Positions 35,421 to 48,156 of a stretch of DNA of 54,095 nucleotides are shown here, one piece after another. Position numbers and translations under genes: made by a program. The notes beneath the pieces are model-generated. The model was not told the DNA's origin and did not search any database. It worked only from the letters and a program-made list of their open reading frames with translations. How positions within the stretch are numbered: the first letter of the stretch is position 1; each line of letters begins with the position of its first letter. This DNA is from Bugula neritina (Eukaryota; Bryozoa; Gymnolaemata; Cheilostomatida; Bugulidae): the NCBI GenBank assembly GCA_964035545.1, contig CAXIUT010000018.1:1-54095 (forward strand). Direction: 5' to 3'.

Positions 35421-36215
35421 TCAGAGTTTAAGTCCTATATAGAGAGCTACTATGCTGACAATGATATAGATGACAAGGTTGGTGTTGAAAACTTCTTTGC
35501 GAGCGTTATTTAGTCGTAGTTTTAGCTATTGAATTTTGTTTGTTCTGATGTTTCCATTTCGATCTCTTTCGAACTGAGTCAACACACTATGCCTTTGATC
35601 AAATAGCTGTCTCTTTTTAAGAATATCTTCAGCTTCTCTCACTAGCTTACCGTACTCTTCTGGAGAGAGAGGCAGATTGACATTATTGGTCTTTTTGTTT
35701 ATTCTGAAGGGAGAGTTAAACTATGAGAGAGATTTATTGAATTTTATCTTATTATTTTATTTTATGCAGGTGGCAATTGATCTATCTCTGGCTTGGGCAT
35801 CCAGTTCTGGCTATTCGTTGTCTGACTCAGCAAGCAGTTGTTTATCGATTATTTTACATTAAAAATTAACATAGGCATCTGATTCTTCAAGTTGGTCTCT
35901 GATTTTAAAATGAAATAGCTTTTTTTATAACATTTTTTCAACTTAGAGAGAGTAGTGTCCAAGGAAAGTTTACTTTTTATTGGGTTTTATTAACTTAAAA
36001 ACTAGACTAACTTATGGAGAAAATGGTATTCGAAGTCTTTAATCGCAAAAGTATGCGACTCCATTGCGTATGAGAGGCTGTAGTTGGATGCGAAGGTAGC
36101 TATCGTCTCCATAATGAATTTAGCATTTGGTTTTGGTTGGTTGAGAAGGCTGTTGTGTTTATAAACTTTGAATAGAGATGTCAATGAGGTATTCTTTGCT
36201 GGTAAAGGGATTCAT
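35421..36215 (-). CDS. C2-like domain protein with C-terminal membrane anchor, 264 aa
   Basis: Open frame of 265 codons from ATG 36215 to TGA 35421-35423. Residues about 1-95 alternate beta strands (YLIDISIQSLQ, DSYLRIQLQP, VSLVFKLIKP, TFLGHYSLQVEKM) as in a C2 domain, but no clear calcium-binding Asp loops are seen. A helical charged region follows (SPEEYGKLVREAEDILKKRQ). The protein ends in a hydrophobic helix (LVIYIIVSIVALYIGLKL) that would anchor it in a membrane with the bulk in the cytosol. This suggests a membrane-trafficking or contact-site role, by inference only. Confidence 0.6.
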
Positions 36216-36306
36216 TTAATATAATTAATATCAAAATAAAGAAAGGAGTATTATTGATGTTTATAGATTTTATTTAAGTAGGTAGCAAGCATAGATGAAT
36301 CAAAAA

Positions 36307-39300
36307 TCATGTTCTGAGTCTTTGCAGACAAGACTTGAATTTATCCCAAGTGAATAATCTTGCGATTGAGATAACAGCTGCACAGGTGAGGACGGATGCA
36401 GGCATGATGACTGAGTCTCCAATAGTTGCGACTGAAAAGAGATATACCATGAGGAATCCTACTAGCCAGCGGTTGATCATGAAAAGGACATGAACCATTA
36501 TGTGGTGATTTATTGATAGAACTGGTTAGCAAATTTTACTTTTTAGGAGTTAGTAACTGTCAGGTCCATTGAAATGAGCAACAAATCTGGCAAATTTGGT
36601 CTTGTAGTTATCAATGTTAGTTGATTTTTATGGCTATCTTTATTATTATTAATCTTTCTTTTAGTCTTTTTGGGAATCTTTCTGAGACTACTCTTATAAC
36701 AACTTCTCACTAAGTTATCCTAAGTTGTGGAGATAGTAAACTTCATAAGATACGATTGAAATTATTAGTCTTAAAGTTAAAAAGGAGAGTAGTAGCATCG
36801 AAGAAAATATATTAGGCATTATGGGGACAGTAAGTATCCAACCCACTAGTTACAAGAAACTGAAACTGAAAATAGTTTGACTGAGAACTGAATCAGCTCC
36901 TCCGCACTTAGCTGCTGCAACAATGATGGAGATTAAAGTGAGGAGCATGAAAGGTGTCAGCAAATATATCATAAAAGTAGGTGGTAAGGGACTAACATAG
37001 CTACAAACGGGCTACCCTTCGTAATTAGGGAGACACTTGTAGCAAAATCTAGTGCTTGAACAGACTCTACAGCCTTCGACTGAATTACATTAGGTATTTT
37101 AGACACAGTTTCCTTGATAGCTGAAACTAGCAGATGGACAGTTATTTTGACAAATACCACTGTTGAGAACCAGGTTGCTATCATGGCAAGAGAGACATTC
37201 AAGATTTGTATATCCAAAGCAAGAACTACAATCAGGGTAGCACTGCTGGCAGATGCCTGAGTCGGCATATGGGAATTGACTGGAGGGACAATTATCCATA
37301 CACTATCCGTTTGAAGAGTAGAGTCCTTATCTACAAGAGAAGCAGTATTATCTTCCATTGAGATTGGAGCAAGAATCGCACATTTGATTGCTGCATCCTC
37401 CCGAGGGAGTGGCTAGGATAGGTATTTATTTTGTAGCTAAGGCGAGAGTGACTGACGGGAAGAGAGAGTGGAAGAGTTGGATTTTGAGTTAAGCGTTGGT
37501 TGGATTCTTGAAGGTACAAGTGAGGGTGATAGACTTTTGGTAGTTGAGAAGGTTTTGAGTGCAATTGCCTTGTGGGAGGGAGATGTTGAGTTGAAATTGG
37601 TTGTTTTTGAGGTTGAAGATCGTATCTATGAGGACGAGTATTTGTACTGGGTCATTTTGTGCGTAGTTGTTGGTGAACATGGTTCTGATAGAGACTTATT
37701 TTGGAGTCATGAATTGATTATTGGTTGAGCTGTGATAGACATCGACTGCTTCATAGTTGTTATTAGCTAATTTGACTGACTTGATGGTCCAGTTATAGGA
37801 TTGTATGTAGTTGATAAGTCCTTAGATGGTAACTAGGTTGTTAGTATTGATGTAGTTAGGAGTTGGAATGAAGATGGAGTTGTTTGGAGATGAGGTGCAG
37901 TTGGTTGCTATATGGTCTACCTTGCACTTGATAGTTGATGGGATATGATAGTGATGTTAGTTATAGCTTATGATGAATCCATTTATATTTTATGTGTTTT
38001 AAATAGTAAAGTTATAGTTGACTGTAGTGGTGCTCAATAGTACTTGGCTTGAACTTGTTTTAGAGTTAAGAATGATGGTTCCTAGAGTTAGTTTAGGGAG
38101 AATGAAGGTGCTAGAGCTGTTGGTGGTTGATGCTTTGGTGTATGGATGACCAATGTGGACATGGACTGGGTCGAAGGCAGAATTTTAGCTGAAAGATATT
38201 TGGTTGAATAGTCCTTATATTATATAGGTGGCTTTATTGGGTAGGTTGGAGGTCAAGATGGCGGAGGAGTTGATGATTGAGCAGGGTCGACTTTGATTGT
38301 TTGCTGTTATTTAGCAGTTATGATTGGTGTATACTTGTGAGGAGGGGAAGTGAATAACCATGTGATCGGAGTAGTTAGGAGAAGTGATGCTGAGAGTAAG
38401 GAGGATGGCTTATCCTATTTTAGTGAGATTCCTTTAAACTGAATGTAGTACGATAGGATCGAACTCTTCCATGACAATATTGTATGATTTACTTCCATAA
38501 ATCTAAGAAAATTGGTTATCAGCAGCTTGTTGGATGGTTAAGATGTGTGGCTGGTTATCTACTGGATTAGTCACTGAGTTCATCTTTAAGGTGATAGTAT
38601 TGGTTATGTTAGAGATGGATATTATGATTGGTTGGATCCATCTAAAGCTTGAGGAGTTGAGTCGATGTTGAGGATATTTGTTACTTGAGATGAGTTTATT
38701 TGAGTTTGTATGTAGGACGGTAGGGTGATGGCTAAATACCCTTATGAGTCGATTGGTTGGATCGTGAGGAGATAGTTGTTGACTGCATTGACAGTCCAAC
38801 TTTATAGTGTGAGAGAAGAGGTAATTGGTAGACTGTTGATTGTTAGTGTGAGATTGGAATTTAGCTTAGAAGATGGCAGTCCTGTTGAGATGGTGATTGG
38901 ACTTTAATTGAATACTGCTTGAGATTGATGGTAGTTATTTTGAGAGTAATTTAGTTAATGACTTGAGGAGATGTCAAGTAGAGTTCTACTGTGTTGTAGT
39001 TTTGATTTTGAGTCAGTGAGCAAGAAGCGACTTGGTTTTGAGTGCAAGATGGATTTAGACAGCACTGAGAGAAAGAACTGAAGAAGGGAGGAAGAGATAG
39101 TCCCAGGTAGGTCATGTTCAAGTTGTTAAATTAAATTTTAAGGTTGGTATTCTGGTTGACTGATAATTAGTTGGGGATGGTTAGTGACTTGAATTTTGTG
39201 AGCGATTATTCTGTTAGTTGAGGAGTGTAGGAGATGGATGAGGAGAACGCAATCAAATGACTATTTTGTATTTTTATGTCAACACTTGAGGTATCTGAGA

Positions 39301-42300
39301 CGTTGTTTGGATTAGTGACATTGCCGAGAGAGATGTTGAAGGTGGATCCACTGACTGAATAATTTTGATTGTTGAAAGTGACATACATCGAACTTACAGG
39401 TTCAGGGAAGTCTCCGTTGAGGTAGATGTGTGAGGTCTTTCCAACAGTGGTTATTATTCTTTGGAGAGAGATTCCTGAGTTGAGGGGAATGAGAGTGTCA
39501 GAAGGAGATATGGTAGACTAGAAATAGATGTAGTTGGAGTCGAGAAGGGTGAGCTTGTATTGTTCTGCTGTTGTCGATAACAGGAAGTTATTGGTTCCAT
39601 TGATGATAATGTTTGTAGTATTGGAGGTGTTAGTGACTTAAATGTTGATGAATTGAGTTGAGTTGAGGGAGTGAGGAAGAAGGTCGAACTGATTGAGTCC
39701 TGCAAAGGAGAGATTGTTGAGGAGAGGAAGATTTTTCGTTGGAGTTTATAGAGGAGAGATGGTTAAGGTAAAGGAAGATACAACAGGATTGGTGAAACTA
39801 ATGATAGCTGTAGTTTATTGGATGGAATAATCGTTTGTTCGACTTATACTGAGGTCACTCAAAGGAAGAGGACTAAATAGAGAAGAGATGTCTTTTCGTT
39901 TATAGAAATAGAGTAAATACCTTGAAAGACTTGCAAAGAGACAGGATCTTGAGATATTTGTAGATACTAGTTGTTTGAAACGATAAGAGAGAAAGCAAAA
40001 GTATAGTTGGCTAACATGCAGATTGGTCTGGATGTAGACATGGAGAAGTAAACCTCAAGGTATAGTAGGTTGAGTTCTAGAGAGTACTTGAAGGAGAGAT
40101 GCTAGTTTATAGAGAGGTGAGTTGAAGTGAGTAGGTGGATTTTGGGATAGATAACTCGAATGCTGAGCTGATTGGGATGGGAACTGGCACTTTGAAGCTA
40201 ATGGTAAGGTTGTTGGGAGTATTGGCTTGATTAGATGAAGTCTGTATGTTGAGATTGTTGATAGTAGTTGGTTAGAAGTGAGGATTAGAGTTAAGAGTGG
40301 AGGCTAGGAGGGTACCTTCTGAGAGATAGTTGTCGTCTGAGCTACAGATGTAAAAGACAATGGCGTTGTTGTTGAAGAGCTGTGTGTTCCATGCGTTGGT
40401 GAGGTGGAGAACGATAGATATTTTTGTGTTGGCAGGAATGAGAGTATTTCCGAGTGAGGTGATGTTGATTTGGTCGATTTATCCATTGGTTTGGGAGACA
40501 ATGCAGTCAGAATGGGTGTTGGTGAGTATGGTGCAGGTGCAGGAGGGGTTAGAGAAGGAGAGTTGGTAGTAGAGCAGGTCTGGGAAGTTGATGATAATTT
40601 TGCTAGTATGTTAAATAGATGAAATAGAGGTAAGTTCTATATTGAGATGTGTGTTGGTGGCTACTTGGTTGTTGGAGGTGGTTCCTTCGATTGAAAGGGA
40701 GTCCATTTGAATTGGAGGGTTATTTCTGCTTAACTGCTTTAGACGAGTTAGTTGAGTGAGTTGTAGATATTTATTTGTAAGTTGTTAGTATTGGGTTAGA
40801 TATTGGTGACATTGTTAAGGATGATTCTATGTTGACCTGAGTAGGATAACGATATGACTGTTTAGTTGTTGGATAGGACTTGACAGGCAGACTGACCTGA
40901 TTGTTACTGTATTAGGCAAGTGGGAGACAGAATTTTCATTTGTTTAGTGGGTAAAGTTATTTTCATAGATGCAGCTACTGATGCAAATCTAGGAGTATAG
41001 TCGATAGTTAATAATCCACTTCCTCCAATCGCTGTATTTGAACGGATAAAAGTGAAGCTGACTCCTGAGGCAGCTGTATCAGGTGAAAGGTTTTTTTGAG
41101 TTGAAAGATGATTGTGATACTTTGCTGTTTGTGGAGTCAATAGTCCAGACAGTGAGGGCATCGGTAGGAGGGATGGTCGGGATCGAGAGTTGGTTTTTGA
41201 GGTTGTCGATGGTGATAGTCGAGGTGGTGATGGGAAAGGTAAGAGCAAGGAAAGAGGGTTTCCACTATATTTAGCTTGTGAAAGATCGAATAGAGAAGAT
41301 GACAGGTCTAGTAGATATGATGTTTAAGAGGAGAAAGGGTTGATTCTGTTGAACTGGATGCTAAGGTTAACAGAAGTACCTACTACTTGGTTGGTGGTTT
41401 ATGCAGTTACGGCTAGCAGGACTGGTTAGACATTGTCGATTGCTACTGTCCCTTGTGCTGTGAGGTATCCGGCATGATACATGCTAATTTGTATGTTTCC
41501 AGTGATATTAGTGGAGGAGGGGTTGACAGCTTTTATGATTAAGCTTTGGTTATTGAGGTGATAGATTTGTGCTACTTGGAAGGTATTATTGTCGATTGTT
41601 GTGAGGTACTGTCCACTGTTGATGGTCATGAGTTCAGCTGGTACTGATAGTTTGATTTCTTGGTAGTTAGTGAAAGGAGTGATGAGAGTGATTGTAAGAT
41701 TAGTGGGCTGGGCATAGGTGTTATTGGTTTTTGAAGAGTTGAAGGAGAGAGGTAGTGGGTTCTATATGCTATAGACTATGTTGAATGTTTGACTTGGCTG
41801 GTTGTTGAATAGAGTATTGAAGGAGTAGGTGAGTGGTTGCACCGTTGAAGGATTTACTACATTGGTTATGGTGATGGTGTAGCTGATAGTTTCTATCATC
41901 ATGGGAGTGATATCTCCTTCTAATGTCATCTTTATTGTAGTCTTGTTTATTAACTAACAGGTAATCACACCAGTATATAGAGAAGAGTTTTAAACTCCAA
42001 AACAACCCCCTTTGATATCATGCATAGATGATAATTAGAAGGTGATAGCATTTTAGATAGGAATGGCTTGACTGATAAAAGTAAAGGTATATTGACTGTT
42101 GAGAGTAGTGACACTGTTGCTGAGAGAAAGTTAAATACTTTTACTGTTTTTGACAGAGTTGTATTTCAGAACAGAGAAAGAACTGCTCGCAATAGAATCC
42201 CCTCCTTTGGTCGTAAGTTCAACTGTTTGAATCATCTCAGACAAAGGAAAATAACTTCTGGTAAGTCCCTGGATTATAATACTTCCTGAACAAGGATTGG

Positions 42301-44286
42301 ACCCACATATTTGGACAGACATTTGCAAAACCGATTGAATGGTTTAAGCAGTGTTATAAATAATGGTGTTTTAGTAGGTGGTTCCTTGGCTATCTGATAC
42401 AGTGAGAGAGGAAGGGTATTGGTAGTTGGTTTGAGAGGAATCGTAAATAACTGGGACATAAGTATCTTTGGGAGTAAATTTTAGTAGTAGTTGTCCTCCA
42501 TTGGTGGTGATATACGAGGGAATGTTGAAGTTAAATTTCATTTGATAGGTTGATCCAACAATTTCTGACCCTTGCCGGTCGTAGTTGGTGATTATGACTG
42601 TCGATGTTTAGAGAGGGAGTGTTTTTGAGGTTTGTTCAATGACTCCTTCTGCGTGGGCAGTTTGTATTGTGATTGATTGACTATAGGAGTTGATGTAAGA
42701 AGGATTGGTGAGTCCATTAATGGCAAAAGAGAGAGAAGATCCTCTTTGGCAGTTGGAGCAGGGAGGAGCCATTTCTACAATGAGGTTATTATTGACTGAA
42801 TCAGTACTTGTGGTGCAAGGGATATTGATGCTTCCCTCAATACAGGTAATTCCATTAGTATTATAGGCTGCTTGAGGAAGAATGACCCTAATGAAGTCAT
42901 TTTGTTTGAGTTATACTTCTAATTGAACTGAGACAGTTAGTTTAAACTAATTATTAACTTGTGAATCATTTTTTGTGGCATTAGCAGATAAGACAAGAGG
43001 GGTAGCTGTGAAAGAAGTTGATTATGAAGAGTTACCGATCATATTTCCGGTTGCGTCGAAAGTTTGGAAGGTGAAGGAGACTTTTCTAGTGTCTGGAGGG
43101 TTGGTGACTGCGACTGCAAAGACCACATCTCCAGCACTGGAAATGTAGAAGTTATCTGTTGAGATGGAGTGAGATGAGGAGTCGTATGAGCAGGAAGGAG
43201 TACCTGAGGTGAGTAGAAAGCCATAATTATTGTTGCACCAGACAGGCAAGACTGGGTTGATGGAAGAAGGTAGAGTGATTCTATATTTTCCTCCTTGAGG
43301 AATGGCTGCAAATAGTTTACTATAGACGGTGATAGTATTTTTTTACTGGATGGAAGTACTAGAAGGAGTCAAACTTTGAGTAAGGATGTTTCCTGCTACT
43401 GTGGATTTAGCCAGTAGTTGAGAGTTGATCATAGCTACTGTGCAACCTGAACAGTAGCCTGCACTATTTGGAAAGTAGTTAAGTTGGAGGGTGACTGTAA
43501 AGCTTGAAGATGCTCCTATTGATTGAGGATTTATTAGTCCTGTGATCGTGAGAAGAATATTTCCAGAGGTCTAGCGAGCTGTTGTTGTGAGTAAGAAAAA
43601 GAGGTTGTTGTTAAAGATTTGAGGTCTAATGTTTTGTAAGCTGAGTAAGCGATAACATACCTGTCGTAAAAAGAAAGGGTGGTTTGAAAGGAGGTGCTGA
43701 TATCTACTTAACTTGGAACTGTGACTAGGAGTTTAGGATTTAGGGGAGTCATGGGAAGGGAGAGGTTAAAGGTGTAGGTGACATCTGGATTACCTACTCC
43801 GTAGTTGGATTGATTCATTGAATTAAGAGTGATTTCCAGAGGAGTGAAGTGAGAATCTGAGATGTCCCAGGTTAGATTTTCTGAGTAGGATGAGTTGAAG
43901 GTCACTTTTGTGTTGATGGTTTGTTTGTTGAGGAAGTATGGGTTGAGAAGAGATCCAATAGTTATAGTTAAATTGCTATAGATATTGACTGCATTATTCA
44001 AATTTAGGGTGCATTTCTTAGAGGTGCAAGAGGCTGTTGCTCCTGAGACAGCTTAGTTTTGAATGGTTGCCGAAGTGTTGAGAACAGAGTCTGGGACTGT
44101 TATATAAGTGGAGGTGAAGTCGAGAAGAAAAGTGGCGGATGCTGGTAGATCATGGACTGTATAATAGGTGACTCGATAGTTTGAATTAGTGAAGAGAGTT
44201 GAAGTGACGGGAATGACTTGCAGACTACCAGTTTGGGAAAGAACTAGACTGAGAAGACTGAAGAAGATAAAGAGTTGTTTGTTCAT
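36307..44286 (-). CDS. Giant cysteine-rich multi-TM surface protein, ~2,640 aa
   Basis: Begins at ATG 44286 with a signal peptide (MNKQLFIFFSLLSLVLSQ) and ends at TGA 36307-36309. The very long ectodomain is a series of Ser/Thr/Asn-rich beta segments that look like repeated Ig-like or cadherin-like units (recurring ITI..NLTNP and FTF patterns). Near the C-terminus is a furin/growth-factor-receptor-like region with many CxxC pairs (CSNLNGRQYCFSC, CYPDCSSCFGYTNLECLSCH). Then come several transmembrane helices (FMLLTLISIIVAAA, LVGWILTVPIMPNIFSSM, WLVGFLMVYLFSVATI) around a Gln/Lys-rich loop. A 20-nt intron lies at 43641-43660. Frame changes near 41080-41280 and between 38800 and 39200 are unexplained, either missed introns or base errors. 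A role in the cell surface coat or adhesion is likely. Confidence 0.75.
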
Positions 44287-44521
44287 TTCAAATTCAAATT
44301 AAATTAATAAACCGATTTATTTCAGTTTGATTAATAATTCTAATTAATATTTAATCACTCTGGTTATCGAACAATAGTGACTACAAAATAATTATTAATG
44401 AGATTCTTAACTATGATTTACTTCTTATGAGATTATTCACCATTGCTGATGATTGTTAAGCATTGCTGATGATTATTTATATCTGATGATTTATCTATAT
44501 TATAAACAATTGATAAAAACA

Positions 44522-45239
44522 ATGGAGAACGAGAGAGCGCCAAGCTTTAAAGTCATTTTGGTTGGAGATTCTGGTATATTTTTATCCATTCAGGTACAAA
44601 GACCTTCATTCAGGTACAGGAAAAACTTCACTCATCCAAAAGTACATCCATGGAGCCTTTAAAAAAGAGTATGAGGTGACAGTTGGAGTTGACTTCTCTT
44701 CCAAAACAGTCCACATAGACCAAACTCCAGTTCAATTGCAAATTTGGGACACAGTATCTGGTTGACTAGTTTAGTGTGGTCAAGATGTATATCGATCCAT
44801 TGCGAGTAACTTTTATAAAGGAGCAGCTGCTTTGTTTATGGTCTTTTCTCTCAACAACAGAAATAGCTTCAAACATTTAAACTCTTGGCTTTAATAGTTT
44901 CATGATAAAGGTAGTTCCGAAGCTTTTATATTTTTAATAGGTAACAAATGTGACTTGGAGGCAGAAGTGACTGGAGAAGAAGGTTTTTAGTTTATGAAAA
45001 CCATTAAAGGAGCTTTTTACATTGAAACTTCTGCAAAGACTAATAGCAAAGTGGATTAACTTTTTAGTAAGGCAGCTTAAACAATGTACAAGAGCTATCG
45101 AGTTAATTCTGATTTTAAAAATCTGGTTTAGCCTGAAAAGATGCCAAATATACCTAACTTTTACCCTCCTCAAAGAACTACTTTAGAAGATTCACGTCGA
45201 AGTCAAATTTCTACTGAAAAGAAGAAGTGTTGTTCTTGA
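44522..45239 (+). CDS. Rab-like small GTPase, 218 aa
   Basis: Two introns are removed: 40 nt at 44574-44613 and 21 nt at 44754-44774. G1/P-loop is GDSGTGKTS (residues 15-23). The G2/effector region has the Rab-like TVGVDFSSK, G3 reads WDTCGQD, G4 is GNKCDL and G5 is ETSAK. The C-terminus KKKCCS has the double Cys used for geranylgeranylation. Rab GTPases direct vesicle traffic by binding membranes through the lipidated tail. The usual WDTAGQE is changed to WDTCGQD, with the catalytic Gln kept. It is divergent from the giant surface-protein gene (235 bp between starts). The exact Rab subfamily is not clear. Confidence 0.9.
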
Positions 45240-45409
45240 TTCTGATAGAAATACTAGTTTTATATATTATTTTCTTTGAATTAATTCTTTTTCAAGTGTA
45301 AATTAAAAAGATTATTTGGATCTAAAAGGGATAAATTTAAAGTAAGTTTCATGGAAAGTTATTTATTCGTGTTTTATTATTATATTAGTTAATATAAAGT
45401 GGTCGTTAT

Positions 45410-47929
45410 ATGTCTAGAATCAGAAATGCTAGTCTTTCATAAATAGACAATAAATAGAAAGGTCATAAAGTTCTAGGATAGATTAAAATTCCTAACATTC
45501 AAGCTCAAATGACTCAAAAGTGTCTTCCTCTTAAGGGCAAGTAGGAGTCGATTCGTAGTGGATTAAGTGGTAAGAAAGGAAAGCTGAATAAAGAAAATAT
45601 TAAAGAAATAGACGATGGAGTACTAAAAATGATCAGTAATACTAATATTAATCGACATCTCTAGGAAAAGACAATGATGATTGAACAACAGACTTCAATG
45701 ATTTAGCAGCAGAAAGGATAAATAGCTGTTTTAAGGCAATTTATGAGAGATGTAAAGACTGGTAAGTTGGTAATAGAAGCCTAGGAAGAGATATAGAGGG
45801 AAGTATAGATAACTGAGCTAAAGCAGTTATAAAAGGACTATTCAGATAATTTGAGAGAATTTTAGACTATGAAAGAACATTTGAAAGATATAAAAACTAA
45901 ATATGGATTAAGTCAAAAAGAAAAAGATAAAATAAATCATCAATACAATCAAGTGTTAGCCTAAAACTAAGAACTTACTCTTATTATAAATACTCTTAAA
46001 CAACAAATAAACTCAAGTTAAAGAACTTCCAATAAATTATCTGAAAACTAAGAATAAATCAAAAGACAATAATAAGAATTAGATAAAAATAAATTATAAA
46101 TAAAAGATCTTAACATCTCGAAAGAAGGATTATAAGTTAAGGTCAAAAACTATTAAAAAAAAATTAATTAGTATATTAATAAATATAATTAAATTCAAAC
46201 AGTTCAAAATCAATGGCAAATAAAATATTATTAACTATAAAAAGAAAGAGACAATTAATTATTAGATAAAAAAGAATTATAATAAAAAGTGATTAATCTT
46301 TAAAAAAAGATAGAAGCAGAAAGATAGATTCATAGGAATTAAGTTCAAAGAGTCAGAAATAAGTATAGAAAGATGGAGAGTTAGATGAAAGGATCAGAAG
46401 TAAGTCAACTTCAAAAATAGATAAATTAACTAAAAGATTAAAATAGATTGATAAAAGATAAAAATTAGCAATAAAATTAGAAATGGTAAAGTTATATAGG
46501 ATAACTACTGAGACAATGTAATGAACAGAGTTAGGACAGGCTAGCTATAGCAAAAGAACAGTTTGAATAATCTATGTAAGAAGAAAAAGCTAAATTCTAA
46601 AATTTAGAATCACAGTTTAGAAGTCTATCTGAACTGTTCAAAAAATTATCTTAAGATAATAAGAATCGCAAAGAAGGAGAAATAGCTAAGAAAGAATCAA
46701 GAATATTTAGTCTGTAGCAGACAATCGAGGAGTTGCAGAGAGAGATATAAGAGAAAAGAGGAGAAGAAGATAGAATAATTAATAAAATTGGAATATTATA
46801 AGGACAAATCTGTCATGCTAATGAATACTATAGCAAGGAAAAAAACAATATTTAATTTTAAAGATAGTCTTTGACCAAAATGATATCTTTACAGCAGCTA
46901 AAAATAGAAGAGTTAAAATAAAGTAACCAGAAGATAAGAGTTTAGAATGAAAGAGAAAGAGAAGAAGAGGGACATTAAAAAAGATACTTCAGATAAAAGT
47001 ATTAAAAAGAATTAGGGTAGTATAATTCTCTTTTAAGTGAGTTTAGACAGTTAGAAGGAGACAAAAACGGTTTACTCAAAGTCAATGCTAGTAATGCAGT
47101 GGAAATAGGATATTTGAAGGCAGAAGTGGTGCAACTAAGATCAGAAATATAAAAATTATTGATGGATTCAAGCAATGAGGATAGATATAAAGAACTAGAA
47201 GATTAAATCAGTCAAAAGGAAGAACAAATAGATCTAAAAGAGAGAGATATATATAATTTAAAGAAGACTTTATCTCAAAATCAATCATAACTATCAGTTA
47301 AAAGTTAATCTATTCTTTTTTTGAATGTCAATCTTCAAAATATAGAGAAATAAAACCAAGAGTTAAGATTTAGAATGAGAGTTGAGCAGTAGTCATTGAA
47401 AACAGCTCATCTAGAATACTAAAGAAGTCTATCTTAATTTTAAAATAATCAAATGGGATTTATAGCTGACATTCAATAGCTTAAATAAAAAAATATCAAT
47501 TTTAATTAAGAACTCTTTAAAAAAAGTAAAACCATAGAGGAAAAAGATTCTATAATTTAGGACATTAGAACTGAACTTGAGGAACAAGTTTAAGACATTC
47601 GTCATTTGAGAGAGATTATAATAGATTATGAAGAAAGATATTAATTAATGGTGGAAAAGCATACGATTGAGTCTGCTAACTGGGAATTTCAACGTAGATC
47701 TCTTTCTGAAGTGAGAGATATCCAGGCGAGGGAATTATAGCATAGCAAGATGAGTGCTTTTGTGGAGCTAGATAGTAGTCAGACAGCAGTTGAGATTCTT
47801 CGGAAATAAAATCAGGAGTTACAGCAAATATTTTAACTTTAGATATAAAGGAGAAATAATACTATTAAATAACTTATCAACTAAAAGAAACATCTGTTTT
47901 TACAGTTAGTATAAAAAAAGATTCAATGA
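45410..47929 (+). CDS. Long coiled-coil protein, 839 aa
   Basis: Uninterrupted frame of 839 codons from ATG 45410 to TGA 47927-47929, no introns; more than a hundred TAA/TAG codons are read as Gln. After a basic N-terminus of about 70 residues the whole protein is a heptad-rich coiled coil dominated by Gln, Lys, Glu, Leu and Ile, for example KQQINSSQRTSNKLSENQEQ. No globular domain or membrane segment is visible. Such proteins in ciliates are typical of basal-body, ciliary or cytoskeletal scaffolds, but nothing assigns this one. Similarity searches will be confounded by composition. Confidence 0.75.
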
Positions 47930-47944
47930 TATTTCATTTAATAT

Positions 47945-48155
47945 TGCTTAATATAGAAGTAATAATTGTTTTGGTATTTGTGACTTTTTTTTTGATTTTT
48001 ATGTTTGTATTCTAGTATTGAATTGAGAACTATAAAGGTAATAATTAATTGCTTAATATAGAAGTAATAATTGTTTTGGTATTTGTGACTTTTTTTTTGA
48101 TTTTTTATGTTTGTATTCTAGTATTGAATTGAGAACTATAAAGGTAATAATTAAT
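47945..48155. repeat. ~108-bp tandem duplication upstream of the DNAJC11-like gene
   Basis: Two head-to-tail copies of a ~108-bp sequence starting TTGCTTAATATAGAAGTAAT and ending AAAGGTAATAATTAA. They are almost identical, with one base difference in a T run. The second copy ends at the start codon of the J-protein gene, so the unit may be its promoter/5'UTR duplicated, or an assembly artefact. Confidence 0.85.
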
Positions 48156-48156
48156 T

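Noticed and set aside
35421-36215. A frameshift in the C2-like tail-anchored gene suggested by two overlapping minus-strand frames
   Set aside because: Starting at ATG 36215 gives one unbroken frame; the other frame is a shadow.
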